Shown in pieces: positions 26,551 to 38,097 of a DNA stretch of 64,000 nt. The stretch is from NCBI GenBank assembly GCA_905182995.1, contig CAJJDP010000008.1, forward strand, positions 700,506 to 764,505. The letters are read 5' to 3'. The position numbers and the translations under genes were made by a program. The notes beneath the pieces are model-generated. The model was given only the letters and a program-made list of their open reading frames with translations, was not told where the DNA came from and did no database searches. Origin of the DNA: Paramecium octaurelia. Lineage: Eukaryota > Ciliophora > Oligohymenophorea > Peniculida > Parameciidae. The stretch's first letter is position 1, and every line of letters begins with the position of its first letter.

Positions 26551-26595
26551 TAAATTTAATTACAGTATATTATTTATTGGATATTAATTTAAATT

Positions 26596-28137
26596 ATGGA
26601 AGGTATCATAACTTAATTTGGTATATTATTTCTACTGGCGGCTCTATTCATTTTTGATGGACTATTCAAATTAGTGCCATTATTTGCTATCATAGCAGAA
26701 GTCTATTCATTATTTTTGGATAGCTAAAAGAAAACACCTCAATAAAAAGAGTTGACTAAAAATTAAAAATTAACTTGGTAAGAATTGAAGAAGCATGACA
26801 ATCAATCTTCAGCCTACGTAGCAATTAAGGGAAAAGTATATGATGTTACCTCATTTTTGAACAGCCATCCTGGAGGAAGAGAATTTTTATTGTTGAATTG
26901 TGGAAGAGATGCTACTCTTGCATTTCAATCATACCATCCCTTTTCAGATAAACCTGAGAAATTACTCGAGAAATATTTGATCGGAGATCTTTTGACGACT
27001 GAGTGGCCAACTTTCAAACCAGACTCCGGATTTTATAAGGAATGCGCTGAGAGAGTTAAGAAATATTTTTAGTCCAAAGGTATAAATCCAAAAACTCCAA
27101 TTCCAGGACTTGTCAGAGCAATTCCTTTGTGGACTTGTTTCTTTTATACATTTTATTTAACATTTGTAAGTGATTAACTTTGCTTAACTAAAAGGATTTT
27201 AATAGGCACCATTTTTGGTATTTTATAAGCATTAAATACTTTACATTTAATGCATGATGCATCTCATGGAGCTGTTGGAAATAATGAAAAGTGGTGGTGG
27301 TTCTTTGGTAGACTAACCTTAGATTATATATCTGGATCATCTATGGTGGCTTGGTAGAATTAACATGTCATTGGACATCATTAATATACAAATATTATGG
27401 GATCTGATCCAGATATCCCTTAATTGAAAGAAGGAGATGTTAGAAGACTTGTCAAAGAATAAATTTGGTGTGCTATGTATAAATACTAACATTTGTACAT
27501 GCCTATTCTATATGGTTTATTATCCTTAAGATCTAGATATTATGATGTTTTTGAAATATTTTTAAAGGAAACTGATGGTCCTGTTAAAGTTAATCCAATA
27601 TCTTTACAGGACAAGTTAAGATAAGCTAGTAGTAAACTACTATGGCTGTTTTGGAGATACTATTTGCCTGTTCAAGTTTTTGGAATGAGTTAATCCTAAT
27701 TTTGGTTCCTATTCATTTATGTGGAATTCATAACTGGATATTGGTTGGCTATTAATTTCTAGGTTTCTCATGTGTCAGATGAAGCTGAATTCTTCTATAA
27801 TAATGTGGAAAAGGTAGCAAAAAATGGTACTAATGAACAATGGCCAATTGAATGGGCTGTACTATAAATTAAGAGTTCAGTGGATTATAGTCATGGTAAT
27901 TGGTTAATGACTTACCTATGTGGCGCCTTGAACTATTAAGTTATTCATCACCTATTCCCAGGAGTGAGTCAATATTTATATCCTGAAATAGCTCCTATTG
28001 TTTTAGAGGTTTGTAAAAAATATAATCTTAAATATAACCTCCTTCCTGGATTCAAGGAAGCATGGAATGGTCATTTTAATCATTTAAAAAACATGGGTTA
28101 ACAAAATAAATTTGTTGGTTTTGCCAAAATGGAATGA
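26596..28137 (+). CDS. Cytochrome b5-fused front-end fatty acid desaturase
   Basis: An uninterrupted 513-aa frame. After a hydrophobic N-terminal segment comes a cytochrome b5 domain (TSFLNSHPGGREFLL with the HPGG haem ligand near residue 93; second ligand in SYHPF). A membrane desaturase domain follows with three histidine boxes: HDASH, QHVIGHHQY and QVIHH. Glutamine in place of the first histidine of the third box is the hallmark of front-end (delta-5/delta-6 type) desaturases, which introduce double bases between existing unsaturation and the carboxyl end, usually in the ER. The exact regiospecificity cannot be read from sequence. A GTAAG near 27165 looks like an intron donor, but only the unspliced reading keeps frame. 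Confidence 0.93.
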
Positions 28138-28427
28138 TTAATTCTATTTTAAAAAATAACAAAATTATTATATCGTTTAAATAAAAATTCTTATATTAAT
28201 AATATTATATATCTGAATATTATTATTAATGGTAAATATTATATTGTCACATTTAAAGTCTTGAGAAAAACTTTAATATAAGTATTAATTACTAATCTAT
28301 TATTTGTATTGATTTGGTAACGAAATTTAATAAAAGGAATTAAAATTAATTGAAGAAGATAAAGGCACATTAGGATTAGAATAAATGATATTAAACAATC
28401 TTAAATAAATTTTTATTTAACAATTAA

Positions 28428-29872
28428 TCATTAGATCAAATTTTCATTTTCATCTTTAACTTTTGATGTTTTGTTCTACCATAAAGCATCAATTTCTTTA
28501 TCATTTAAGTTCTTGGTTTCTTTTATAAATATCGCAAAATAAACTGTTGCCACTGCCATCATGATTCCAAAGTAATAAAATGTATAGCACATCCCAAATG
28601 AATCTCTTATGACAGGAAATAAGAATGTGATTGTAATATTGAACGACCATTAAAAGATGAGGGCCACAGTTAAGTAAATTCCAGAGAGAATTTCAGGTGT
28701 ATAAAGAGGAATAATTGCTCCAAAAGTATTAAAGAAGACACCAAAATATAAATAAATAGCTATTACTATGTAGACAACAACAACAGATTTTAATGTTGTA
28801 TTATCATAATCTGAATTATCATTAATAGCTGAACTAATACCAGTACTGATTAAAACAGCAGAGAGAATTCCTGTTCCAATAATTAAAGGCACTCTTCTAC
28901 CAAACTTTTAAGTCAATTATGCCCCTGTTGAATAAAAGATGAATTTGATGATACTCATTCCTATTGTCAATATTTATGCCACTGTTATCGTGGTAACTTA
29001 CTGAAAAATCTTAGTGGAATAGGAAATAATGGGAGTAATACCTGAATTAGAATAAAATATGTTAATCATAATTCCTAAAAATACTCTAGCACTAGGCAAT
29101 GTTTTTTCGACATTCCTTTTGTTTACTAAATTCTCAATATCTTATTTTAATTTTGATACATCCTCATCTTGATATAGATGTTCCAAAAATGCTTCTGCTG
29201 CCTAAACTAATTTAAATACTAGCATATACCATTGCCTTATTAAATTGAAAATATTGGTGATTCGAAAGGAAAGTAAAACTTCAATAAGAGACTCCTAGTT
29301 ATACATATTATTATAGGAGGCAAAAGATAAAATCTCCAGTAACCCATATCAACAGATGTCTATCCTTTTACATCTCTGAAACCCAAAGCCATAAACGATT
29401 ATACAATTGTTCCTAGAGACAATCTACATATAATTAATATATACAATACTAAGTTTTGCCCTCCCAAGACTCCATAAATTTGAGTAGGAATGATTTCTTT
29501 CAAGAACATTGGTGTCACTAAAGTTGTCAATCCACTGCCAATTCCAGCAATCACTCGAAAAAATATAAAGGTATTATAGTTCTAGATGTTTAATCCTGCG
29601 GTCCCAATAATCAATAGCAAATCAATTAAATAGAGCATTAGTCTTCTTGAAGTTGTTTTGACTATTAAAATTCCAATTACACATCCAACCAATCCACCAA
29701 AATTAAAGGAAGTCATCATTGCTCCCTCTTTAAAAGACGAGTCTATGTCAATCCATATTCTGATATGGTCTAAGGGACCATTGATTAAATAAGAATTATA
29801 AGCAAAACTAAATGTTGCTAATGCGACACTATATGTCATAAGTAAACATTGTTAAAATGATTTATATGACAT
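28428..29872 (-). CDS. Sugar-porter-like major facilitator transporter
   Basis: A 473-aa polytopic protein of the MFS. About twelve hydrophobic segments are visible. Family landmarks include the TM2-3 loop with basic residues (VKTTSRRLMLYLID), FFRVIAGIGSGLTTLVTP for TM4, KEIIPTQIYGVLGGQN, a PFESPIFSI segment matching the sugar porter PESPRYL loop, FGRRVPLIIGTGIL for the TM8-9 loop, and IKETKNLNDKEID at the end (family PETKG). A single 23-nt intron (29207-29229) is required. An upstream in-frame ATG at 29872 gives an 11-residue longer start than the ATG at 29839. The substrate is unknown. It converges with the desaturase gene over 290 bp of spacer. Confidence 0.88.
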
Positions 29873-30174
29873 TATATTATTAATTATATTATTCATTTTA
29901 CATTTCCACTATAATATACTCCATACCTAGTCGAATTATCCGCACAAGTCCTAAAAGTAGTTCTAATCCAAAATTGATACTCCATAATATTGTCCAAACA
30001 TTTTTTGCATTATATAATCGATTTAATTTATACATATATATAGGATATCAAACATGAATACATAAAACAATCTTATATAGGTAAGATTAACAATATATTT
30101 TAGATAATCATTATAGCAAATTTCCATATATTAGTTTTTTTCATAATTTCCATATTTTTACCAAAAAGCACAAT

Positions 30175-30490
30175 ATGGATTCAATATTAGGTTTTTAGAT
30201 ATTAGCAATAGCTTAATCTCCAGTTTAATTATCCCCAAAAAGACTTATCTCCATATCTATAGTAAGTAAACTAGAGTTTCCCTTAAAAAAGACAATTACC
30301 TTAAATTTAAAATTTAGGGTAATTTGCAGAAAAAAAAGATGATAATTTTATTTAATCCAAAATTATCATTTTTGTTGTCAATAAAAATCATAAAGTTTAA
30401 TCAGAAAACGATTTTGCTTCAGTTTTAGAAAGAGATTTTAGAATAGAAAAGATTTTGTATATAAGAAAAAGAGAGTCCATTTCATACTGA
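30175..30490 (+). CDS. Possible small gene with one intron (weak)
   Basis: ATG 30175 opens a short exon; the second half (SKIIIFVVNKNHKV, ENDFASVLERDFRIEKIL) looks coding and ends at TGA 30488-30490. The total length needs one intron of 3n+1; the only GT..AG I find is 40 nt, giving about 91 aa. The rest of 29873-30569, between the transporter and DHHC starts, shows nothing. Confidence 0.3.
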
Positions 30491-30569
30491 TGTAGTTCGA
30501 TTGCTGATTTTCTTTACTCCGAATTAATCTAACATTAATAAAAAGAGTTATATATATAATTATTAAATT

Positions 30570-31701
30570 ATGAAAGTTAGAAGTGGTTGTTCCTAATATC
30601 CTAGTCTCTTACAAATATTCGTAATAGTCTTTTATGTCTTAAACACTGTCATGACGTATATCCATATTCTGATTCTCGAAGAACGTGTAATATTATTATC
30701 TATTTAGACTGCACATTACATAATTTTCTCCATTTTGATTTCAATTTCAAGTTATTTTTGTATCAAAACCACTATTTGTGATCCCACTGATAGTTTTGTG
30801 ATTTAATAATAAAAAAATAGAGGGTATTTAGATGATTGAAGCATTAGTGCACCTTTTGATTACGAAGAACATCAACTAAATTAATTTTGTGAACTTTGCA
30901 TAGCATATGTAAAGGAGACCACAAAACATTGTAAATAATGTAACAGGTAATTAACAACTACTATTAGATGTTGCGAAGACTTTGACCATCATTGTAGATG
31001 GATCAATAATTGTGTCGGAGGAAAAAATTATAAATAATTTATCGGAATGATCATCTTTACATTCATCATCCTAATATATTCAATTATTGTGAATGGCAGA
31101 GTGATAAGTTAATACAACAAACAGGAACTAGAAACCTTAACTGTAAATTTTCACTTTATGAAAGATCTACTCAAAATATAAAAGGTCGCTACTAATAATA
31201 ACCATAGTGTTGTCAGTTCTGGAAACAATGGCTACATTGCTTCTCCTCTAATTAATCCTTTTTCACATATATCTTTGGAAAAAAGGTATTTCAACATATG
31301 AATATATAACCCAAAGGAGAAGTAAATAAGTTTAACCTTCCAATTTCTCAGAGTTCAATATTATAAATAATCACGAGAGCAAAATGGACATTATTAAAAA
31401 TAACAGAGAACACGAAGAGCAATCAGTCATGTTTAGGAAAGAAAAGGAAAAATAGGCAAGCTAAATTTATACTAATTCCGAATTGATGAAGAAGGATGAA
31501 TCACTTTGTTCGTCTAAGAAAAATAGTTAATCTATATTGTAAAAGCGAAAACTCACATAAGGAGACAGTGATGATTCTCAGAAGGAAGGCGTCATCAATT
31601 TCTTCTCTTAACGAATCTAATCCAATATAGATCTTAGATTATAAAATCGCTAAATGAATACCATCGATGTTAAAACACCTGAGATAACCCAGTTTTAATG
31701 A
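30570..31701 (+). CDS. DHHC-type protein S-acyltransferase
   Basis: A 354-aa membrane enzyme that palmitoylates cysteines of cytosolic proteins. Four hydrophobic segments flank a cysteine-rich domain (CELCIAYVKETTKHCKQCNR then CCEDFDHHCRWINNCVGG), with the catalytic Cys in DHHC. The last membrane segments are followed by the usual TTxE-like region, here STYEYITQRR. A long charged, Ser-rich cytosolic tail ends at TGA 31699-31701. Three introns (30824-30847, 30947-30967 and 31143-31164) are needed; the third moves the reading into IVLSVLETMATLLLL and on to the fourth segment. Possible local substrates with acylation signals include the MGSCC MORN protein, though this is only inference. Confidence 0.93.
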
Positions 31702-31752
31702 ATGAATTACTTAAGTATAAATAATTAACAAAATTATTTTGGAAATAATTGA

Positions 31753-32716
31753 TCAAAATCTTTTCTCTATTAATGCTTGTTACCGCCAACTTTCGCTGAA
31801 TTCATTCATTTAAGCCATAAATTCATCTTAGTAACCTTTAAGCACTTTGTTTTTAATAGGCTTTAGATTGAGAGATAGACCTTTTTTATAAATTGGTTAA
31901 TTTAATGTTGAAGGATCGACTATGAGTAAATTAACATATTTACCAAATGGGAAGGAGTCCTCTTCAGAACTATATCTAATCTGTTCTTCGTATACTGCTT
32001 CATTCAAATCATGTTTAACTTTACAAGTCTCCACATTATCCTAAAATTATATTTATTTTTATAATCCAATAATTTTTTATTAATCTTTTTTTTTTAATCT
32101 CAAAGTATTTAAAATATGTTAAAAGTCTTCGCTTCTGGTTCTGTGTTATAATTGAATTGGACATTTTTATTTTTGCAATTCTTAATTTTTAGTTTCCAAC
32201 TCTTAAATTAGATTTAGAACATGTTAAGACAGAGTATCAATATCAGATTGAATTTTGTTTGCCAACAGTAAAAAACTTTTTTTTAATTCAGAAAAGAGAA
32301 CTATTTTTAGGGGCTGTTCTCGTTGTTCCATTCTATCAAGAATTTGTAGAAATGAAGAGAAAGTGAATTCGTTGTAATTGGCACATTCATTTGCTAAACT
32401 AGACTCAAGTACTTTACTTTAATGAGCAATACTCTTACATATTTTTCAAATCTTAAAAGCTTGAAGCATCTTCGCATGTGTTATATTAACGAATTCTTTT
32501 GGCTATTTTTTCTTTGATAGTCGAGACGACACTATTTTGATTAGGTGAATGCAATCCTTAACACACAGAACTCACTAATCTCTAGTGTAATTGAGAGTAA
32601 TGGTAGTTATTGGTTTTGGTAATTGATAGATTAGGACTGGAACGATGCAAGTTCTTCTACGATTATCTCTGTATTTTACTAATTATCTAATCCAAATGAG
32701 ATGTCTTATTATTCAT
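31753..32716 (-). CDS. Hypothetical coiled-coil protein (313 aa)
   Basis: From ATG 32716, one 22-nt intron (32417-32438) joins two exons ending at TGA 31753-31755. The first 90 residues are Ser/Asn/Gln rich and probably disordered. The middle holds heptad-like helices (LANKIQSDIDTLSQHVLNL and LIQELETKNQELQKQK). The C-terminal 100 residues are acidic then basic (YSSEEDSFPFGKYVN, LIVDPSTLNQPIYKKG). No family is recognised. It is divergent from the cyclophilin-SYF2 gene, whose ATG begins 11 bp away. Confidence 0.75.
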
Positions 32717-32726
32717 TAATTTAATT

Positions 32727-34195
32727 ATGAGCAGATATCCATAAGTCTTTTTAGATTTTCAAATAGGTACTTAAGCAGCAGGGAGAGTTATCTTTGAGTT
32801 GTTCAATGACGTGACACCAAAGACGGCTGAAAACTTCAGAGGACTCTGTACTGGAGAGTATGGTAATGTGGGTATGGCAAAAAAAACTAAAAAATTACAT
32901 TATTTGAATACAAACGTATTTAGGATAGCAGATAACATGTTGATTCAAGGGGGAGACATCATAAATAATGATGGAACTGGAGTATAATAATTTAAAATTT
33001 TAGGGTGCTTCAATATATAGTTAAACATTTGTGGACGAGAACTTTTCAAGAAGACATGCATGTGCAGGTTTGTTGTCGATGGCAAATAGAGGAAGAAATA
33101 CAAATAATTCTCAGTTTTTTATTACTCTAAAGCCATGTCCCCATTTGGATGGAAAACATGTGGTATTTGGATAGGTGATTGATGGCATAGAAGTTATCAA
33201 AAGAGTGGGTCAGGTGCCAGTGGATATGTAAGATAGACCAAGAATCCCAGTCATTATTATTAATTGTGGTGAGGTCTCAGAATCTAAAAATTGGTTGATT
33301 TGTGATCCTTTTAAAAAGGAGATTATGGATGAAATTCACAGAGATAGATTAAAGGCATTATATGGTTAAGAATATTTGGATGAGTTGGATAAAGAGGAAG
33401 AATAAAAACTATAGGCTTTGAATCCTGAAAAGTTTAAATAATAAAGTCTAGAAAACGAAGAAGAGAAGAACAAGCAATTGTTGGTTGAAGAGTTACTTAT
33501 GAAAACAAAAGAAGATTAGGAACAGGAAGAAGATTCATCAGAAGGATTGGACTAATTTGAAGGGAAAAAATTTATGACGTAGAAGCATAAAGAAAGGTAT
33601 TTGGGATTAAAAAAGAAAATCCAATAATCTAAAGTGTTAAATGACAAGGCAGTTTTAAATGAGGAGAGGTAAAATACTGATGCATAATACGATAAAAATC
33701 TAAGAAAAGGAAAGTATCTTTAGAAAAAGGAGGCTGAAAAATAAGAACTTCAATTCAAATAAATAGATGAGGACAAGGATTACTTGAATAGAATGACCCT
33801 TAAGCATGATGAAGAATAAGAGAAAAAAAAGGAATATTTTGGGTGGGATGTGTTTAATGAGGATGCTGTGTATAATGCTTATAAGAAAAGATGCACTACT
33901 TTGGCTAAGGATGAAGGAAAGTATAAGCAATAAATGGGTATGTAATATTTAGTAATCTTTAGAAAACAATTAGGAGTTTGTGCCTACGAATGAAGCTTTG
34001 GAGAGACTGAGTTCCGATATCACAAAATAATAGGATAGGAGAAAGGAGTTTTCAAGGAGAAGAAGATTCAATGAAGATTAACCAGTGACTTACATCAATG
34101 AGAGAAATAGGATCTTCAATAAGAAATTAGAAAGATTCTTCGGGGATTATGCTGCCGATATTAAGGCTAATTTAGAAAGAGGAACTGCATCTTGA
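32727..34195 (+). CDS. Cyclophilin fused to splicing factor SYF2
   Basis: A single 473-aa frame. Residues about 6-180 are a cyclophilin peptidyl-prolyl isomerase: [57 protein letters not shown] and [11 protein letters not shown]. Catalytic Arg (VFRI), Gln and Phe (SQFFI) and the active-site His are present; the Trp usually before LDGKH is His, which in other cyclophilins weakens cyclosporin binding. After a 120-residue charged linker, residues about 300-473 match SYF2, a subunit of the Prp19/NTC-associated spliceosome complex ([63 protein letters not shown]). Introns are 32982-33003 and 33938-33962. Confidence 0.9.
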
Positions 34196-34250
34196 CAAAA
34201 TTATATATTATTATATACCATTAAGGGTCAAAAATTAAATAAATATCAAA

Positions 34251-35994
34251 ATGCAATCAACATCTCAAAGGAATCTCTTGTTGACTAGTCCTACTAAGTA
34301 TCAAAATCCCATTAAATTCAATCAAACTCCAGAAGACACAGGAAAGCAGAAGCAATACTTCATTAAAGACAAGGAAGCCATGTTTGAGGAAATTCAATCT
34401 CTGAAACAAAGCAAAAATCAATTGTTCATCAACATTAAGAAGCTTCAAGCTCAAGTGCAGTATTACAAGAAGGAGGCTATGTACAAGGAAGAGAGTAGTC
34501 CCCTTAAGAGTTCGTCCAGATTCAAACAATTGTACTAGGAGAGAATCGCTATTCTAGAGGTTAATATAAATAAAATTCTAAGGAAGAAAATTCTAAATTG
34601 CATCAACAATTAGAGGAAATATAAGCGTTTGTGAGTTCGCTCAAAAATCCATTAAGTCAAACTAATTTAGAACTCTTTAGTTTACAACTATAAAACGATA
34701 ACCAACAACTGACCACATTGTTGGAGGACAAAGAAAATGAAAATCAGGAACTTAAAGTATTAGCAATAATTATACTTAGAAAGCCAACAACAAATTAACG
34801 ATCAAATGCAATGCCTTGCAAATCCAACAAAATAAACTTAAAGCACTTAATAATTAATTATTATTAGAGATTAATGATTTGAAGAAAAAATAGCATCTCT
34901 ATGAAAGTAGGATTTCCTAAAAAGATATTCCAAGAGTCGACGAAAAATTTTAAATTGAATTCGAGCAAACGAAATTAGAAATTAGAAAATTCTAGCAATA
35001 GTTAAAACAACAAGAACAATCCTTTACTAATCAATTATAATTGGAGCATGAGAAGATAGATAAATTAGAAAAAAGAAATAAAGAACTTTAAAAAACTGTT
35101 TCACTTCTTGAAAACAAATATGAACAAGAGAAGGTCAACTATCAACAATTATAATAATCTTAGAAGTTCATTCGAAGGACTGTGATTCTCAAAACAATTT
35201 AACCTGAAGAACCAGAAAAATATATTGAATAGGAAACAAAAGTTAGAAAATTGGGTTCAGTTGAAAAAAGTGAAATTTTACATATTGCCAAGAAAATTAA
35301 ATTAAATCTAATAGCTCAATAGGTCTCATTAAAAAAAGTAGAAGAATACCTTCTTACTAATGAGATTCTTACTTTGTAGTAGTTAGAGGAGAATTTGAGT
35401 TGTCACATATTTGGATTAGTTGAAGAGGAAGAGATTTCATAATTGGCTGCATATTTGGCAGATCTTGAGAATGACGAAGTAGAAACTACAGCCCTAAGAG
35501 TTAAAAGTATTTTTAAGAATTTAATGGAAAATTATACTATTTTGACCAATAATGAATTGTCAGCGATCAATCAAAGCATTTCATTAAAACGAACTTAAAT
35601 TAATGAATATTTAACTAAGAAACATCCTCAGATATTTTCAAGTGGATACATAAGTATTGATGTAAGATTATTAATAAATAATAAGCAATATTTGGATGCA
35701 TTATAGAATCTAGAAATTCAATTTAACAAAAATGAAATCGACCATCTAGTAGCATTAATCACAAAGTGCAATAGATCATCTAGAGTCTTGTTACAACAAA
35801 TTTATGCTCCTTTCTACATTTGTAATGAACCCATTTCCGATGATGATGAATCGACCTCTAATTAACCTGTTGCATAATTGCATAACCCTATGTAGTTGTC
35901 AGAAGATGAAGAATAAATGAGTGCTTTAGACATTAAAATGTGCAATTCTCAGGAGTTGAGAAAGAAGAGTCATACTGAACTCCCTTAATTTTGA
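34251..35994 (+). CDS. Long coiled-coil protein (565 aa)
   Basis: Starts at ATG 34251, 55 bp after the SYF2 fusion, with two 23-nt introns (34560-34582 and 34757-34779), ending at TGA 35992-35994. After a Ser/Thr/Pro-rich N-terminus of about 35 residues, heptad-rich sequence (EEIQSLKQSKNQLFINIKKL, KIDKLEKRNKELQKTVSLLE) runs to about residue 300. The C-terminal half is more globular, with paired helices that resemble degenerate EF-hand-like spacing (RLLINNKQYLDALQNLEIQF, ISDDDESTSNQPV) but no complete calcium loop. No family assigned; ciliary or basal-body proteins often have this build, which is inference only. Confidence 0.8.
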
Positions 35995-36011
35995 TTTTTT
36001 ATATATATATA

Positions 36012-37873
36012 ATGGAAAATCGTTTAGAAAAAAATGTCAACAAATTGATTGAACGATACAAAAAAACCAGCCAGTAAATCGACTAGATGATCCAGCCAGA
36101 GCAAATCATATCTCAGCCAATTACTCTGTATCAAACTAGATCTCGACAAAGCAGAACCAATTTCAATGATGAGTAAATTCCAATCTTTACAGAATAGGGA
36201 GAGTTCTTCAAGGGAAAAAAAGAATCACTCTATTGAACAGATTAGTAGACTAAGGGAAACCCTAAATGCTAAAGAATTGCAAGAAAAGGAAAAATAAGAA
36301 AGATTGAGAATTTTGAATAAAGAATTAAAAGTAAGGATCCTTTCTATAATTTAGATGACTCTTAAGGATTATATGCAAGCAAATAAGGATTTGGAAGTTA
36401 AAGTGAATCAAAGAGAAAAGCACATTAAATAATTAGAATTTGAATTAAAATCTATTTAAGATTCTTTTGCCAAAGTAGAAAATAATGTTAGGGAGAATAG
36501 ACAAAAGTGCGAAGGTTAAGAAAAACTGATTGAGGAATTATAATAACAATGTCATGTCTCTCATCAGAAATTGAAAGGGAAGAAAGATAAAATATAATTG
36601 TTAAAAGAATAGTTAAAGTAATAAGAAACCCAATTCGATGAGCAAGGATAAAATTTTGGTAAAGAATTAGAACGAGTGTAAAGACTTTGTGAGGATTTTT
36701 CAACTGAAATGTATAAATTAATTTAATAGTCGTTAGTAAAAACTAAGAAGCTTAAAATAGGGAATTAGAAGATGAAAAAGTACAAATACTAGATGAAATC
36801 TAATAAAAAGAAGCTTAAATCAGATATTTTGATTAGCTATTGCAGGATTTTCAATTCAGAGATGAAGATAACTTAAAATAAATAGACTTTTTAACCTAAG
36901 AGTTGCAATATTAAAAAGCTCAAACTTAGTAATATATCATAAAATTTGAAGAATGCCAAACAAAACTACAGTAAGTAACTGAAAATACTTAAACAACACT
37001 ATTAAATAATGAGTAAGAATCTAAAAAATAACAAGACTAATTTTAAGATATAATATTTAAAAAAAAAAAAAAAATCAACGAACAAAAACTTAAGATTGAG
37101 TAACTCTAATAGAATATCTCTGATTTATAAAGGAAAATAGACAATGATGACAAAAATAGATAAATCCAAGAATATGATCTGAAAAAATTATAGTAAATTA
37201 ATAATGAACTCAAACAGATTAATGATTAACAAACTTAAAAATTATACCATAATGAAGAGAAAATTTAATAATAACTTCTAGAATTATCAGAATAAAAACA
37301 AATTAATTCAAATTTAATAAGCCAATTTAAATAAATGGAATAAAAATCTGACTAAGCCGAAATAATTATTGAACAAGTACTATTATTTTATTATCATTAG
37401 CTTAAAGATGATATTCAAAACTTATCAGATTCACTTATTTAAGTCTAAAATTACAATAGAAATCTTGAATAAGAGCATCTTGATCGTAAATTATAACATG
37501 AAAAATAAATGGATGAAATAGAGAAGAAAATTGATAATTTAGTTGAATCTGCTGCGAATGCTAAAGATGAACTTAAAGAATCTAAATAGAGAGAGAATGA
37601 ACTTAAATAGAAATTGAAGTCGTAGGAATTAGAGACAGATAAGTAATAACAAAAGTGTCAGAAATACAAATTGCAATTAGAAAGTCTAAGACAAACTATA
37701 AAGAATGTAAGAAGATTTTACATATTTAGTTGGAAGATAAATTTAAATAGTATGATTGCTAGGCATAATAAATTTAAATTTAATCTCAAAAATAGGAAGA
37801 AATGTAGAATTAATAAAAATTAAAAGTTTTAGAAGATATTTAATCGTTAATAAAATTACATAGAAAAATATGA
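36012..37873 (+). CDS. Long Q-rich coiled-coil protein
   Basis: Introns at 36074-36095, 36732-36760 and 37707-37729 are required to keep frame; GT..AG segments of 24 nt at 36331-36354 and 37377-37400 are probably introns too but do not alter frame, so length is 547-595 aa. Nearly the whole protein is heptad-rich, dominated by K, E, Q, L and N (for example EKHIKQLEFELKSIQD, HDRKLQHEKQMDE-like blocks and AANAKDELKESKQRENELKQ). A run of 16 A at 37059-37074 encodes consecutive lysines. The ATG is 17 bp after the stop of the previous coiled-coil gene. No family recognised. Confidence 0.75.
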
Positions 37874-38097
37874 TTATGAATATTAATATATATTAAACAA
37901 AAGTTCGTAAGCTTATTATATTAAATTAAACTGTATTTTCTATGTAAACATTACATTTTGACCTTCATTTTGATACTTTATCATACTTTAGATTATTAAT
38001 ATGTCTTTTATGTACAATTAAAAGTTTACACTAACATTACAGAATAAATCTTGGAATTTATTTTATGATTAAATAATATTAAAATTACAAAAAGAAA

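Noticed and set aside
27165-27204. Apparent intron beginning GTAAGTGATT in the desaturase
   Set aside because: Splicing at either possible acceptor breaks the frame; reading through it keeps the desaturase continuous into the HDASH box.
34257-34529. 90-codon minus-strand frame
   Set aside because: Antisense to a well-supported coiled-coil gene with matching introns; leucine-rich sequence is the expected mirror of K/E/Q codons.
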